DNA of 64,000 nt from Porticoccus sp964276025 (GTDB lineage: Bacteria; Pseudomonadota; Gammaproteobacteria; Pseudomonadales; Porticoccaceae). The position numbers were made by a program, and so were the translations under genes. The stretch is from the NCBI GenBank assembly GCA_964276025.1, contig CAXYDD010000002.1:1-64000 (forward strand), read 5' to 3'. Position 1 is the first letter of the stretch, and the number at the start of each line of letters is the position of its first letter. This document shows, piece by piece, positions 44,632 through 54,076 of this stretch. The notes below the pieces were generated by a model. That model was given only the letters and a program-made list of their open reading frames with translations. It ran no database searches and had not been told where the DNA came from.

Positions 44632-46381
44632 GGGTCTCTATTATTAGTTGTAATGAATCTCTTCCTTGCCAAAAATTAACATCTACTTTATAGACAACAT
44701 GTATTTTTTCTTTTTTGTATTCTTGAATATCATCTAAGCTCACATTGAATGCAATGGCGCTAAGTTGTTCTTGTTTATTAAAATCTACGCAAAGCACCAA
44801 TTTTATATGTTTTTTACCAACAATGCGTCGACTTAGAATATAAAAATATCCAACGAATAATGGCTCGGGAAATTGCTGTCCCCAAGGGCCAGAGCCTCTG
44901 ATTAATATAGCGTTTTCTAGGCTTAACTCTTCTGCAGAAAGAGCTCCATCTGTTAAAATAAAATCTTCAAGATCAGAAGTAGTTAGTCGACTTCTAACTA
45001 CTTTATCGAAAGCTTTTGCAAATAAATCATAATTATTTGATTTAAGGCTGAGTCCAGCAGCCATGGCATGTCCACCAAACTTACTTATTATTCCTGGATG
45101 AGCTGTTGCAACAGCCTCCAATACATCTCGAATATGAAGTCCGGGAATGGATCGAGCAGAACCCTTGTATTCTTTTTTATCTTTCTCCCCGCCAGCATCT
45201 GCAAAAATAATAGCTGGTCGATGAAACTGATCTTTGATTCTAGAAGCGAGTAAACCCACGACTCCTTGATGCCAGTTACTGTCAAACAAACAAATACCCC
45301 AAGGCAGATCTATATTATTCATATTTATTTTTTCTAAAATTTCTAATCCTTCTTCTCGCATATTAGCTTCAATACTTCTTCTTTCCATATTAAGCTGATC
45401 AAGTTGAGTTGCATATTTTTTTGCAGCGTTGTGATCATTTTCTAAAAGGCAGGCTATACCAATACTCATATCAGTTAGTCTTCCAGCAGCATTCAATCTT
45501 GGTCCTACTGCAAAACCTAAATCACTCGCTACAAGTGTCTTGTAATCTTTATCTGCCAAATTTAGTAATGCTTGTATTCCTGGTCTTAAATTTCCCGACC
45601 GTATACGCAATAAACCCTGATGAACTAGAATTCTATTAGTGTAGTCAAGTGGCACAACGTCGGCCACAGTTCCAAGAGCCACTAAGTCAAGCCATTGGGA
45701 CATATTTGGAATAATAATTTTCTGATTATCGAACCAACCGATATTGCGCAATCTTGATCTGAAGGCTATTAACAAATAAAAAACAACACCGACGCCTGCC
45801 AGATTTTTACATGGGAAATCACAACCATGCTGATTAGGGTTTAAGATGGCATCTGCAATTGGTAAGCTTAATCCTGGTAAGTGATGGTCTGTTATCAAGA
45901 CCCTGATTCCTGCTTCTTTTGCAGCTAAAACACCACTAATACTTGATATGCCGTTATCAACTGTAATCAGCAGATCGGGTTTAAACTTTTTTGCTAACGT
46001 GACAATCTCAGGAGTAAGGCCGTAACCTAATTTGAAACGATCGGGAACAATATAATCTATGTTTTTCATCCCCATTGCACTTAATGCTAATATCATGAGT
46101 GCAGTACTTGTTGCGCCGTCAACGTCAAAGTCCCCAACTATTAAAACACGCTGCTGATGATTCAATGCTTCCTCTAAGAGACTTATGCTCTCATCTAAAC
46201 CTTTAAATTCATTTGGGGTATACAATTTTTTTAAAGAATAATCTAACTGGTCCTCATCGGTAATTCCTCTACCTATATAAATCCTTTTAAGAAAATCAGG
46301 ATAATCATTATCAAAATTATCAGATTTAAAATCAACTTCGCGTATTTTTAGGTTTTTATTAGACCTAGAGTTTTTTATCAA
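44621..46381 (-). CDS. recJ: Single-stranded-DNA 5'-3' exonuclease RecJ
   Basis: DHH-family exonuclease (586 residues, E. coli 577) in recombination and mismatch repair. Motifs: VGDFDVDGATSTALMILAL, TVDNGIS, LITDHHLPG (DHH), VGPRLNAAGRLTDM, then DHHA1 with KFGGHAMAAGLSL and an OB-fold end. In E. coli recJ sits directly before prfB-lysS; here uup lies between them on the other strand. Confidence 0.96.
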   Translation of the reverse strand: MIKNSRSNKNLKIREVDFKSDNFDNDYPDFLKRIYIGRGITDEDQLDYSLKKLYTPNEFKGLDESISLLEEALNHQQRVLIVGDFDVDGATSTALMILALSAMGMKNIDYIVPDRFKLGYGLTPEIVTLAKKFKPDLLITVDNGISSISGVLAAKEAGIRVLITDHHLPGLSLPIADAILNPNQHGCDFPCKNLAGVGVVFYLLIAFRSRLRNIGWFDNQKIIIPNMSQWLDLVALGTVADVVPLDYTNRILVHQGLLRIRSGNLRPGIQALLNLADKDYKTLVASDLGFAVGPRLNAAGRLTDMSIGIACLLENDHNAAKKYATQLDQLNMERRSIEANMREEGLEILEKINMNNIDLPWGICLFDSNWHQGVVGLLASRIKDQFHRPAIIFADAGGEKDKKEYKGSARSIPGLHIRDVLEAVATAHPGIISKFGGHAMAAGLSLKSNNYDLFAKAFDKVVRSRLTTSDLEDFILTDGALSAEELSLENAILIRGSGPWGQQFPEPLFVGYFYILSRRIVGKKHIKLVLCVDFNKQEQLSAIAFNVSLDDIQEYKKEKIHVVYKVDVNFWQGRDSLQLIIETLIR

Positions 46382-46465
46382 TATATCGTCCTGTGAGATC
46401 GCAAATTTAAACTCTAACTAATTGGTTTTTTTCGCCCAATTAGATGGAACATATAATTTATTAGC

Positions 46466-46738
46466 TTAGATGGCCTGTAGGTCTGCTAATATTTCTTTTA
46501 TCCTAGCTTTTTTATCTCGTCCAATCGTTGGTATATCTACAATACTAGACTTTCCTGTCGGATTAATAATCTTAATAATTTCTTGTCTCATATCCTCGAG
46601 ATCAGTATCTTGATATTTGAGAATGAAAAAATTTTCTAATTCATTTTGTGAGCAACTATCTCGTAACATCTTTAGCAAAGAAGTCATCAAATGTTTTCGT
46701 GCCTCATCCTTTATATCCATTCTGCTAATCTCTAACAT
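46466..46738 (-). CDS. Small hypothetical protein
   Basis: 90 residues from ATG 46738 (or 84 from a second Met, 46720). Predicted mainly helical and charged, without signal peptide, cysteine motif or membrane segment. No family recognised. It lies 17 bases after the HopJ-like gene and 84 before recJ, all on the minus strand, so co-transcription is likely. The lack of a clear ribosome site leaves the start open. Confidence 0.55.
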   Translation of the reverse strand: MLEISRMDIKDEARKHLMTSLLKMLRDSCSQNELENFFILKYQDTDLEDMRQEIIKIINPTGKSSIVDIPTIGRDKKARIKEILADLQAI

Positions 46739-46755
46739 AGTTTCTAATTAAAAAT

Positions 46756-47106
46756 TTAAGAAATTTTCAAACTTAAAGCTTCTTTTTCAAACTGAACACC
46801 TGACCACCCATTTTTAATAAAGCTTCTTATATTTTGATGATTGACTCCACAGGGATCGATTAATACATCCTTTCGATAAAAATCACCAAAACATTGAAGA
46901 ACCTCAGATTCAGTTAACTTATTCAACAGGCCAAAAGCAAATATTTTACAAGACCCAATATTTTCATCTATTTTATTTAAAATCTCTGAATTTTTGAATT
47001 CTGTTGCTTCAAAAATATAATATTTATCAATAATAAAGATTGTATCTTCAAATGAAACGCTCTCTGGAAGATTTTTTAACCTAAAAATGTATTCCTTTAG
47101 ATTCAT
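46756..47106 (-). CDS. HopJ-family protein
   Basis: 116 residues matching the HopJ type III effector family by its conserved blocks: SVSFEDTIFIIDKYY, NIGSCKIFAFGLL, VLQCFGDFYRKDVL and the closing HQNIRSFIKNGWSGVQFE. Despite the name, the family is widespread in bacteria without type III secretion and its role is unknown; nothing here suggests secretion. It follows exbD after 64 bases. Confidence 0.85.
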   Translation of the reverse strand: MNLKEYIFRLKNLPESVSFEDTIFIIDKYYIFEATEFKNSEILNKIDENIGSCKIFAFGLLNKLTESEVLQCFGDFYRKDVLIDPCGVNHQNIRSFIKNGWSGVQFEKEALSLKIS

Positions 47107-47170
47107 AAATTTTAAATTTCACTGTTTGAGCTTATTATTTCTTATCAAAATTATTTTAATCTCAGGATAG

Positions 47171-47587
47171 TTAATCTTTTGTAGTTGAAAATTTTATTTT
47201 GTTAAATCCTGAATTCTGAGATACTTTCATAACATGAATTATTGTCTGATAATCTACTCGACTATCAGCATTAATAATTAATGTAGCTGTTTTTTCGTCT
47301 TTCTCAGTTCTATTTTTAAGAGCTATCTCAAGGTCTTTAGGTGTGTTAACTTGTAAAATTTTATCGTTAATAGAATACCTTCCATCTTCGGTGATTGTAA
47401 CAACTACAGGATTATTTTTAGACTTTTTTGAAGTCCCTTCTGAAACTGGAAGATTTATTTTTAATTCAGTAAATGTCTCAAATGTTGTACTTATAGCTAA
47501 AAAAATGATGATTACAAGCAACACATCAATTAGAGGAATAAAATTTAACTCTGGATCACCAGATACATTTTTTTTTCTGAAATTCAC
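47171..47587 (-). CDS. exbD: TonB-system energizer ExbD
   Basis: 138 residues; one N-terminal helix holding the essential aspartate in LNFIPLIDVLLVIIIFL, then a periplasmic domain. Paired with ExbB 4 bases upstream. Together with TonB it energises outer membrane receptors for siderophores, haem or B12. It is a second set beside TolQR in this window. Confidence 0.92.
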   Translation of the reverse strand: MNFRKKNVSGDPELNFIPLIDVLLVIIIFLAISTTFETFTELKINLPVSEGTSKKSKNNPVVVTITEDGRYSINDKILQVNTPKDLEIALKNRTEKDEKTATLIINADSRVDYQTIIHVMKVSQNSGFNKIKFSTTKD

Positions 47588-47591
47588 TAGT

Positions 47592-48200
47592 TTAATTCCT
47601 TCGACTAGATATTGAGTTTACCAAAGCATTAGAGTGCACTTCCATCTCATTAAGAATATGATCGACTTTGGTTCTGAAATAACGGTACGCAATCATTGCT
47701 GGCACAGCAACCAAAATACCTCCTGCTGTATTATATAAAGCTATTGAAATGCCTTTTGCAAAAACTGAAACATCGCTGCCGCCGGAGGTAAATGATCCAA
47801 ATAACTCAACCATTCCAATAATAGTTCCAAATAAGCCCAGCAAAGGGGCGACAGTTGCTACTGTGGTTAGATACGACAGATGTTTTTCTAACTGATATCT
47901 AATATTTGTTGCCTTTTGCTCAACTATTACAACTATAGCTGCTGTATCGGTATTTTTATTTTGTAAAATAGTGGTAAATATTTCACCTAAAAAATTTCCA
48001 CTGCATAGCTTTTTAAGCTCTTCTTCATCTATATGATTTTTATTAATCATTGATTTACTGGTACTAAGTAGTTTTTTGGGTATGGCTAATTCCTCTCTTA
48101 AAAACCAAGCTCTTTCTAATATAATGGAAAGGCCAATTATCGAAGTAAAAATTAAAAGCCAAATTGGCCAACCAGCTCCATCTATAACTTGCACAAACAT
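47592..48200 (-). CDS. exbB: TonB-system proton channel ExbB
   Basis: 202 residues, MotA/TolQ/ExbB family. N-terminal helix (about 10-28); core LTTVATVAPLLGLFGTIIGM and ALYNTAGGILVAVPAMIAYR in helices 2 and 3. Its neighbours TonB (17 bases upstream) and ExbD support ExbB rather than TolQ, which is found elsewhere in the window. Confidence 0.92.
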   Translation of the reverse strand: MFVQVIDGAGWPIWLLIFTSIIGLSIILERAWFLREELAIPKKLLSTSKSMINKNHIDEEELKKLCSGNFLGEIFTTILQNKNTDTAAIVVIVEQKATNIRYQLEKHLSYLTTVATVAPLLGLFGTIIGMVELFGSFTSGGSDVSVFAKGISIALYNTAGGILVAVPAMIAYRYFRTKVDHILNEMEVHSNALVNSISSRRN

Positions 48201-48217
48201 AAAATTTTCTCTCTTAA

Positions 48218-48826
48218 TTAATTTATTTCAAACTTAATAGGAACATAAATAGTAAGAATTTTATTTTTTAACAGCTCTGGTGGAACTGGTAATGGCATTG
48301 CTCTATCGATCATTTTCATAGCTTCATTATCTAGAATTTTAAAGCCAGAGGAAATACTAATATTTTTTAAAATCAGATCACCTTCACCTGTCAGCTTAAC
48401 ATTTAGTACAGTTTTTCCTTCCCAGCCTCTTCTTTGAGCAAGTCTCGGATATCGTTGAAATTTAGCTATGTGCCTAGATAGCAAGTCGAGAAATTTATCC
48501 TGGGCTACCTTACTGGATCCTGGCTTTGTTCTTTTGTAATATTTTTTTGGTGGTAATAGTTGTTTTTCTATTTTTGTTTGCTGAGCAATTTCAGATTGCT
48601 TTTCTATCAAATTTTGTGGTTCAGGATTAGTTAACTTTATTTCTTGATTTTTTATTTCAGGAATAGGCTCTTCAAAAATTCCTGGGTTAAAACTTATTTC
48701 TAAGTCCTGTTGTACTTTTGGGATAAAATTATTGCCGAAACTTATAAAAAAAGCTCCATGAATCAAAATAGATAATAAAATAGCTTGAGTTAAATCAATA
48801 TTTTTCAAGCTTAATGGAATGTGCAT
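48218..48826 (-). CDS. tonB: Energy transducer TonB
   Basis: 202 residues. One N-terminal helix (about 14-30), a Pro/Glu/Lys-rich spacer (about 45-105), and a C-terminal TonB domain with KFQRYPRLAQRRGWEGKTVL containing the receptor-contacting YP. The start codon comes directly after the thrC stop with no gap, so tonB-exbB-exbD appear to be read from the thr operon. No TonB-dependent receptor lies in the window. Confidence 0.92.
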   Translation of the reverse strand: MHIPLSLKNIDLTQAILLSILIHGAFFISFGNNFIPKVQQDLEISFNPGIFEEPIPEIKNQEIKLTNPEPQNLIEKQSEIAQQTKIEKQLLPPKKYYKRTKPGSSKVAQDKFLDLLSRHIAKFQRYPRLAQRRGWEGKTVLNVKLTGEGDLILKNISISSGFKILDNEAMKMIDRAMPLPVPPELLKNKILTIYVPIKFEIN

Positions 48827-50224
48827 TTAAGAGATATTCTCAGCAATAAACTTTTGTACATCTTTAATATTGTTTGCTTGAATAGTGTATCTTTCTTTTC
48901 TATCAAACAAGTCTGTCATATGCGGTGGTAGTTCTGGATCATTTTTAAATCCAGCTTTGCGCGATGATTCAGGAAATTTAGCAGGATGAGCTGTAGAGAG
49001 GCATATAGCAGGAGTAGCCTTATGGCCGATTGTTCTTCTTGCGGCCTGAACACCTATAGCTGTATGTGGGTCTACGATATACCCGGACGTTTTCCAAATA
49101 TCAGACATAACCTTTGTCATATTGTCATCATCTAATCGATAGCTTGAAAATAATTTCCGAGCCTTAGAGAGAACCGTGTCTGTTAAAACTAGTTTACCTT
49201 TTGATTTAAAATCAGACATGAGTTTATTTATCATTTCTCCATCACGGTCATGAAGATCAAAAAGCATTCTTTCAAAATTGCTAGAAACCATAATATCCAT
49301 AGATGGAGATAAACTTTGAACTAAGGTTTTAATACTCAGGTCATTATCGCTAATACACCGATGAAGGATATCGTTGGAGTTTGTAGCAATAACAAGCTGA
49401 TCGATCGGTAATCCCATTTTTTTAGCTAGATAACCCGCAAATATATCACCAAAATTTCCGGTGGGAACTGAAAAAGATACTGGACGATGTGGCGAATTTA
49501 GTGCTAACCCCGCATAAAAATAATATACGATTTGAGCCATAATTCTAACCCAATTAATTGAGTTAACCGCTACAAGCTGTCTATCCTTTGGCAAAAAAGA
49601 CTGGTCACTAAAGCTATTTTTTACCATATTCTGACAATCATCAAAGTTTCCATCTAAAGCTATATTGAAAACATTATTCTGAAGAACAGTCGTCATCTGT
49701 CTTCGTTGGACGTCAGAGACTCGATTGTGAGGATGGAGAATAAAAATATCTAAATGCTTGCTATGACGGCATCCCTCGATTGCAGCAGAACCTGTATCCC
49801 CGGATGTTGCGCCCATTACAACAACTCTTTGATTTCTTTTTTCCAGCACGTAATCCATGAGATTACCAAGGAACTGAAGTGCGAAATCTTTAAATGCTAA
49901 CGTAGGTCCATGAAAGAGTTCAAGAATGAATTCATTGCGCGCAGTTTGCACAAGTGGCGCGATAGCTTTGTGCCTGAAGGTGCTATAAGTTTTTTTTATG
50001 AGAAGTCTTAAATCATCATCTGGCACTTCTCCATCAATAAATGGTGACATTATTTTAAAAGCTAATTCTTCGTATGACAGGTCAGACCAAGAAGAAATTT
50101 CCTCTTTTGTAAATCTTGGAATTTTTTCTGGTACGTATAAACCACCATCAATGGCTAAACCAGCTAGCATTGCTTCTTCAAAAGACAATATTGGAGCTTT
50201 TCCACGTGTACTTACATATTTCAC
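48827..50224 (-). CDS. thrC: Threonine synthase
   Basis: PLP enzyme (465 residues) turning O-phosphohomoserine into threonine. The PLP lysine is in GPTLAFKDFALQFLG (about residue 112), and the N-terminal MKYVSTRGKAPILSFEEAM is typical of the long form. GATSGDTGSAAIEG and FSVPTGNFGDIFAGY are cofactor and substrate loops. It follows hom after 66 bases, giving two threonine steps together. Confidence 0.96.
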   Translation of the reverse strand: MKYVSTRGKAPILSFEEAMLAGLAIDGGLYVPEKIPRFTKEEISSWSDLSYEELAFKIMSPFIDGEVPDDDLRLLIKKTYSTFRHKAIAPLVQTARNEFILELFHGPTLAFKDFALQFLGNLMDYVLEKRNQRVVVMGATSGDTGSAAIEGCRHSKHLDIFILHPHNRVSDVQRRQMTTVLQNNVFNIALDGNFDDCQNMVKNSFSDQSFLPKDRQLVAVNSINWVRIMAQIVYYFYAGLALNSPHRPVSFSVPTGNFGDIFAGYLAKKMGLPIDQLVIATNSNDILHRCISDNDLSIKTLVQSLSPSMDIMVSSNFERMLFDLHDRDGEMINKLMSDFKSKGKLVLTDTVLSKARKLFSSYRLDDDNMTKVMSDIWKTSGYIVDPHTAIGVQAARRTIGHKATPAICLSTAHPAKFPESSRKAGFKNDPELPPHMTDLFDRKERYTIQANNIKDVQKFIAENIS

Positions 50225-50290
50225 AATAGTTACCTGTTTAACTTATAACTTCTTCTTTTTTTAATTAAGTCATAAATATTTTTAATTGAA

Positions 50291-51595
50291 TTAATTTAAT
50301 GATTCAACTCTTATTTTGACTACATCTCCTTTTATTACATCTAAAGCTTGAATTTTATCTATCGCTGCATCAATATATTTTTCAATTGTGTTATTCGTTA
50401 AAAGAATTAGCTGAACATGATTTTTTTCTGCGGCTGGTTCTTTCTGGATGATTGCTTCAATACTAATATTTTCCTCGCTGAGTGCCTTGGTTATCTTAAC
50501 TAAAACACCGGGTACATCCAGAGCAGTTATACGCATATAGCTAGCAGTCCTAACTTCACATACAGGCAATACAGTAACGTCTTTCAAGGTGTCATATTTA
50601 TAACCAAAATGTGCTACGCGTTGCTCTGGTTTAGATTCAATTAACCTCGCGATATCGCAAATATCTGAAATCACAGCCGATGCAGTCGGTCCAGCACCTG
50701 CGCCAGGCCCATAATACATAGTAGATCCAACAGCATCACCTTTCACTAAAACTGCATTCATCACTCCGTCAACATTAGCTATTAAGGATTCTTTAGGAAT
50801 TAATACTGGGTGGACGCGTAATTCAACTTCTTTTTTCATTTTTCTTGCAATACCTAAATGCTTGATGCGATACCCTAATTGTTCGGCATATGCTACATCT
50901 TGAGGTTCAATTTTTGTAATTCCCTCCGTAAATATTTTATCGAATTGAAATGAGTGTCCAAAGGCCAATGAAGCTAATATTGCCAACTTATGTGCAGCAT
51001 CTATTCCCTCTACATCAAAGGTTGGATCGGCCTCAGCATAGCCAAGATTTTTTGCTTCTTTTAAAACATCCGGAAAGGTCCTATTTTTATCTTTCATTTC
51101 ACTCAGTATAAAATTGGAGGTTCCATTAATAATCCCTGCTACCCATTCTATATTGTTAGCTACTAAACCTTCGCGAAGAGCTTTTACAATTGGGATACCT
51201 CCAGCTACAGCTGCTTCGAAAGCAACAGTCACTCCCTTTTTATCTGCCGCACAGAAGATCTGATTTCCATGTTCAGCAATCAATGCCTTATTGGCGGTGA
51301 CAATATGTTTTCCATTCTCAATTGCTCTTAAAACTAAGTCTTTTGCAACTGAAGTGCCACCAATCAGCTCTACAAGAATATCTATTTTAGGATTATCAGC
51401 TATGGAGAACACATCTTGATTAAAACTGATTCCTTTTAAATCAAGATCATTTGGAGTGGTTCTAGATCCAATCTGGTTTAATAAGATCTCACAACCAAGC
51501 CGATCTTTTATTTGTTGAGAGTTACGATTAAGCACATCCATGGTTCCTCGGCCAACCGTACCTAAGCCACATATTCCGATACTTACAGATTTCAA
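50291..51595 (-). CDS. hom: Homoserine dehydrogenase
   Basis: NAD(P)-dependent enzyme (434 residues) reducing aspartate semialdehyde to homoserine. Rossmann motif GICGLGTVGRGTMDVL, catalytic block GTSNFILSEM and EADPTFDVEGIDAAHKLAIL, and a C-terminal ACT domain (about 350-434) for threonine feedback. Single-function type, not fused to aspartokinase. 195 bases upstream hold no threonine leader peptide that I can see. Confidence 0.96.
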   Translation of the reverse strand: MKSVSIGICGLGTVGRGTMDVLNRNSQQIKDRLGCEILLNQIGSRTTPNDLDLKGISFNQDVFSIADNPKIDILVELIGGTSVAKDLVLRAIENGKHIVTANKALIAEHGNQIFCAADKKGVTVAFEAAVAGGIPIVKALREGLVANNIEWVAGIINGTSNFILSEMKDKNRTFPDVLKEAKNLGYAEADPTFDVEGIDAAHKLAILASLAFGHSFQFDKIFTEGITKIEPQDVAYAEQLGYRIKHLGIARKMKKEVELRVHPVLIPKESLIANVDGVMNAVLVKGDAVGSTMYYGPGAGAGPTASAVISDICDIARLIESKPEQRVAHFGYKYDTLKDVTVLPVCEVRTASYMRITALDVPGVLVKITKALSEENISIEAIIQKEPAAEKNHVQLILLTNNTIEKYIDAAIDKIQALDVIKGDVVKIRVESLN

Positions 51596-51790
51596 TTTAT
51601 TCGCCCTAGCTTTTAAGTTAGTTTATGTATCTAAGAAGAAATATATTCAGCCCAGATATGAATTTAAATAGTTATTTAAAGTATTATAATCTATCCCTAC
51701 TAAGATTTTCGCACATAATAACCGGCAATAAAATTAGCCGTATCGGTATCTATGTTTTAATAGTAAATATCGAAGCTTTGATTAATAAGA

Positions 51791-52564
51791 TTAGTAATTA
51801 GCTATAATCTCCAGCAGCTTACTTGCTGGGCGATAGCCCATTAATAGAGTACCATCTTCCAATAAAATCGCGGGTGTACCTGTAATTCCAATTTCCTGAC
51901 CAAGATCCATTTGATCAGAAATAGGATTATCATCACAAATATACTCATCTATAGTTTCACGTTGTTTTAAAGCAGATAAAGCCTTATTTTTGTCTCCAGC
52001 GCACCATGCAGAGGCCATTTTTTTATATGATTCGGAGTTAATACCTGCTCTTGGATAAGCAAGATAGCGAACCTCTACTCCTGCTGAGGTAAGGTTAGAA
52101 AGAGTTTCATTATGGAACTTACGACAAAAATGACAATCTACATCAGTAAATACATATATGATCTCTTTAGCTTTACTGGTCGACGGAAATATAATCATAT
52201 TTTTTTCGAGGACTTTTTTTATACTATTTTTACGCATTTCTAGTATGCTTTCGGCAACAACTGGAACGAATCCAAAGGGTTTTGCTTGATACATATCCCC
52301 AACTATTAAATATTCCCCATTTTCTTCAACATAAAAAAATTGATTAGAATCTACTCTGATTAAATATAATCCAGGAATCTTAGTTTTCTCTATATCATCA
52401 AATTTTAAATCTGGCCGTGAATTCAATAGATTGGATTTGAGTTTCTTTGCAACATCTACTGGAATATTTTCTTCACTATTAGAAATTGTCGAAAAAAAGA
52501 TCAAAAAAATACCCAATAATATTGATAGCCTCATAAATATAATATTAAGATTTTTCTTTAGCAT
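51791..52564 (-). CDS. dsbC: Thiol:disulfide interchange protein DsbC
   Basis: Periplasmic disulfide isomerase (257 residues). Signal segment about 12-30; N-terminal dimerisation domain; thioredoxin fold with active site VDCHFCRKF (C144-H-F-C147) and cis-proline region GTPAILL. Two further cysteines (SAWCAG, EYICDD) fit the second DsbC disulfide. It lies 26 bases downstream of xerD, as in many gammaproteobacteria. Confidence 0.94.
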   Translation of the reverse strand: MLKKNLNIIFMRLSILLGIFLIFFSTISNSEENIPVDVAKKLKSNLLNSRPDLKFDDIEKTKIPGLYLIRVDSNQFFYVEENGEYLIVGDMYQAKPFGFVPVVAESILEMRKNSIKKVLEKNMIIFPSTSKAKEIIYVFTDVDCHFCRKFHNETLSNLTSAGVEVRYLAYPRAGINSESYKKMASAWCAGDKNKALSALKQRETIDEYICDDNPISDQMDLGQEIGITGTPAILLEDGTLLMGYRPASKLLEIIANY

Positions 52565-52590
52565 GAGTATGTACCTCTATCCTCTTTATT

Positions 52591-53493
52591 CTAGCCTCTA
52601 GGATGATGCTCGCTATGAAGTTCTCTCATACGGCTATTAGCAACATGTGTATAAATTTGGGTTGTTGATAAGTCACTGTGGCCCAGCAACAACTGTACGA
52701 CTCTTAAGTCAGCTCCATGATTCAATAAATGAGTTGCAAAGGCATGACGGAGAGTATGTGGAGAAACTGACTGGCTAATTTTTGCATCACATGCGTACCT
52801 TTTTAGTCTATGCCAAAAAGTTTGCCGAGTCATTTGTTTAGCTCTTGTGCTCAAAAACAAGACTTCACTTTGTATTTCATTTAATAGTATCGGTCGTGAA
52901 TCTTTTATATATTTTTGCAACCAATGCATCGCCTCTTCCCCAAGAGGAACAAGCCGCTCTTTGCTCCCTTTTCCAAAAACTCTAACAACTCCTTGGCGTA
53001 GGTTTATTTCATGCAATCTTAAACTAACAAGCTCTGAAATTCTTAATCCGGAAGCATACAGAATCTCCAACATAGCTTTGTCTCGTAAACCAAGAGCTTC
53101 CTTAACATTCGGGGCACCCAATATTGCTTCGACATCTGATTCAGACAAACTTTTAGGTAATGGAGAACCCAGTTTTGGGCTATCTATTAATATTGTAGGA
53201 TCAGATTTAATATTTTTTTCACGCAGACAGTGACGATAAAAACTTCTCAGACAAGACAGCTGTCTAGCAGTAGTTCTTGCAGATAGGCCTTGCTCAAAAC
53301 GATAAGACAAAAACATTTGAATATTCCGTCGAGAAGCATTCAGCAAATTAATTTTTTGCACCTCAAGCCAAGCCGAAAAAATCTTTAAATCTCGCCCATA
53401 AGAATATAGGCTATTTTTACTAAGGCCTTTTTCCATCCAGATAGAATCAAGATAACTATCAATAGTTATCTGGTTTTCTTCGCTAATAGTCAT
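52591..53493 (-). CDS. xerD: Site-specific tyrosine recombinase XerD
   Basis: Resolves chromosome dimers at dif with XerC (300 residues, E. coli 298). N-terminal core-binding domain SYLDSIWMEKGLSKNSLYSY; catalytic residues R151 (LRISELV), K175, H246 and R249 (HTLRHAFATH), H272 (LGHSDLSTTQIY) and nucleophile Y281. Sequence details and its dsbC neighbour favour XerD over XerC. Confidence 0.94.
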   Translation of the reverse strand: MTISEENQITIDSYLDSIWMEKGLSKNSLYSYGRDLKIFSAWLEVQKINLLNASRRNIQMFLSYRFEQGLSARTTARQLSCLRSFYRHCLREKNIKSDPTILIDSPKLGSPLPKSLSESDVEAILGAPNVKEALGLRDKAMLEILYASGLRISELVSLRLHEINLRQGVVRVFGKGSKERLVPLGEEAMHWLQKYIKDSRPILLNEIQSEVLFLSTRAKQMTRQTFWHRLKRYACDAKISQSVSPHTLRHAFATHLLNHGADLRVVQLLLGHSDLSTTQIYTHVANSRMRELHSEHHPRG

Positions 53494-53592
53494 ATTTTGA
53501 TCATATTATCCAAAAAAAATCATATTGTATTCTAAAGCTAATTAGCTATTAAATAAAAAATTTAATGGTATATTATTTTAACAAGTTTAAAC

Positions 53593-53624
53593 AAAAAAAA
53601 GCGCTTTTTAAAAGCGCTTTTTTA
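53593..53624 (-). terminator. Rho-independent terminator after rplS
   Basis: An AAAAGCGC / GCGCTTTT stem followed by a T run on the minus strand, 18 bases past the rplS stop. It closes the rpsP-rimM-trmD-rplS unit. The stem is symmetrical and could also work on the other strand. Confidence 0.85.
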
Positions 53625-53641
53625 TCTTACTAGATGGTAAA

Positions 53642-54004
53642 TTAAACAGTTTTTAATTTTTCTTTAATTCTAGCTTTGCGACCTGATAGATCCCTCAAGT
53701 AGTAAAGCTTTGCCTGACGGACATCTCCACGTCTGCTTACAGAAATACTTGCGACTTGCGGGCTATATGTTTGAAATGTTCTTTCTACTCCAATACCACT
53801 TGATATTTTACGTACAGTAAAAGCAGAATTTAGAGCGCGATTTCGTTTAGCAATCACAATACCCTCAAAAGCCTGAAGACGTTCACGAGTCCCCTCTATA
53901 ACTTTAACCTGCACAATAATGGTATCACCAACTGAAAATTGTGGGAGATTCTTCTCCATTTGTTCTGCTTCAATTGCTGCGATAATTGAATTTTTTCCGC
54001 TCAT
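53642..54004 (-). CDS. rplS: 50S ribosomal protein L19
   Basis: 120 residues (E. coli 115). Matches throughout: FSVGDTIIVQVKVIEGTRER, AFEGIVIAKRNRALNSAFTV and GIGVERTFQTYSPQVASISV. Located at the subunit interface. Last gene of the unit, 72 bases after trmD. Confidence 0.98.
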   Translation of the reverse strand: MSGKNSIIAAIEAEQMEKNLPQFSVGDTIIVQVKVIEGTRERLQAFEGIVIAKRNRALNSAFTVRKISSGIGVERTFQTYSPQVASISVSRRGDVRQAKLYYLRDLSGRKARIKEKLKTV

Positions 54005-54076
54005 AATTTGCTCCTCAGCTATTATATTTTGGTGTTATCACCTTTTTGAGTAGCGTCGAACAGATAGGATAGCAAT

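Noticed and set aside
46756..47106. Type III secretion effector.
   Set aside because: The HopJ family name is historical; there are no secretion genes or chaperones here and the family is common in non-pathogens.
51596..51790. Threonine leader peptide before hom.
   Set aside because: No short frame rich in Thr/Ile codons and no terminator pair was found; the gene is a single-function hom rather than a thrA-type fusion.
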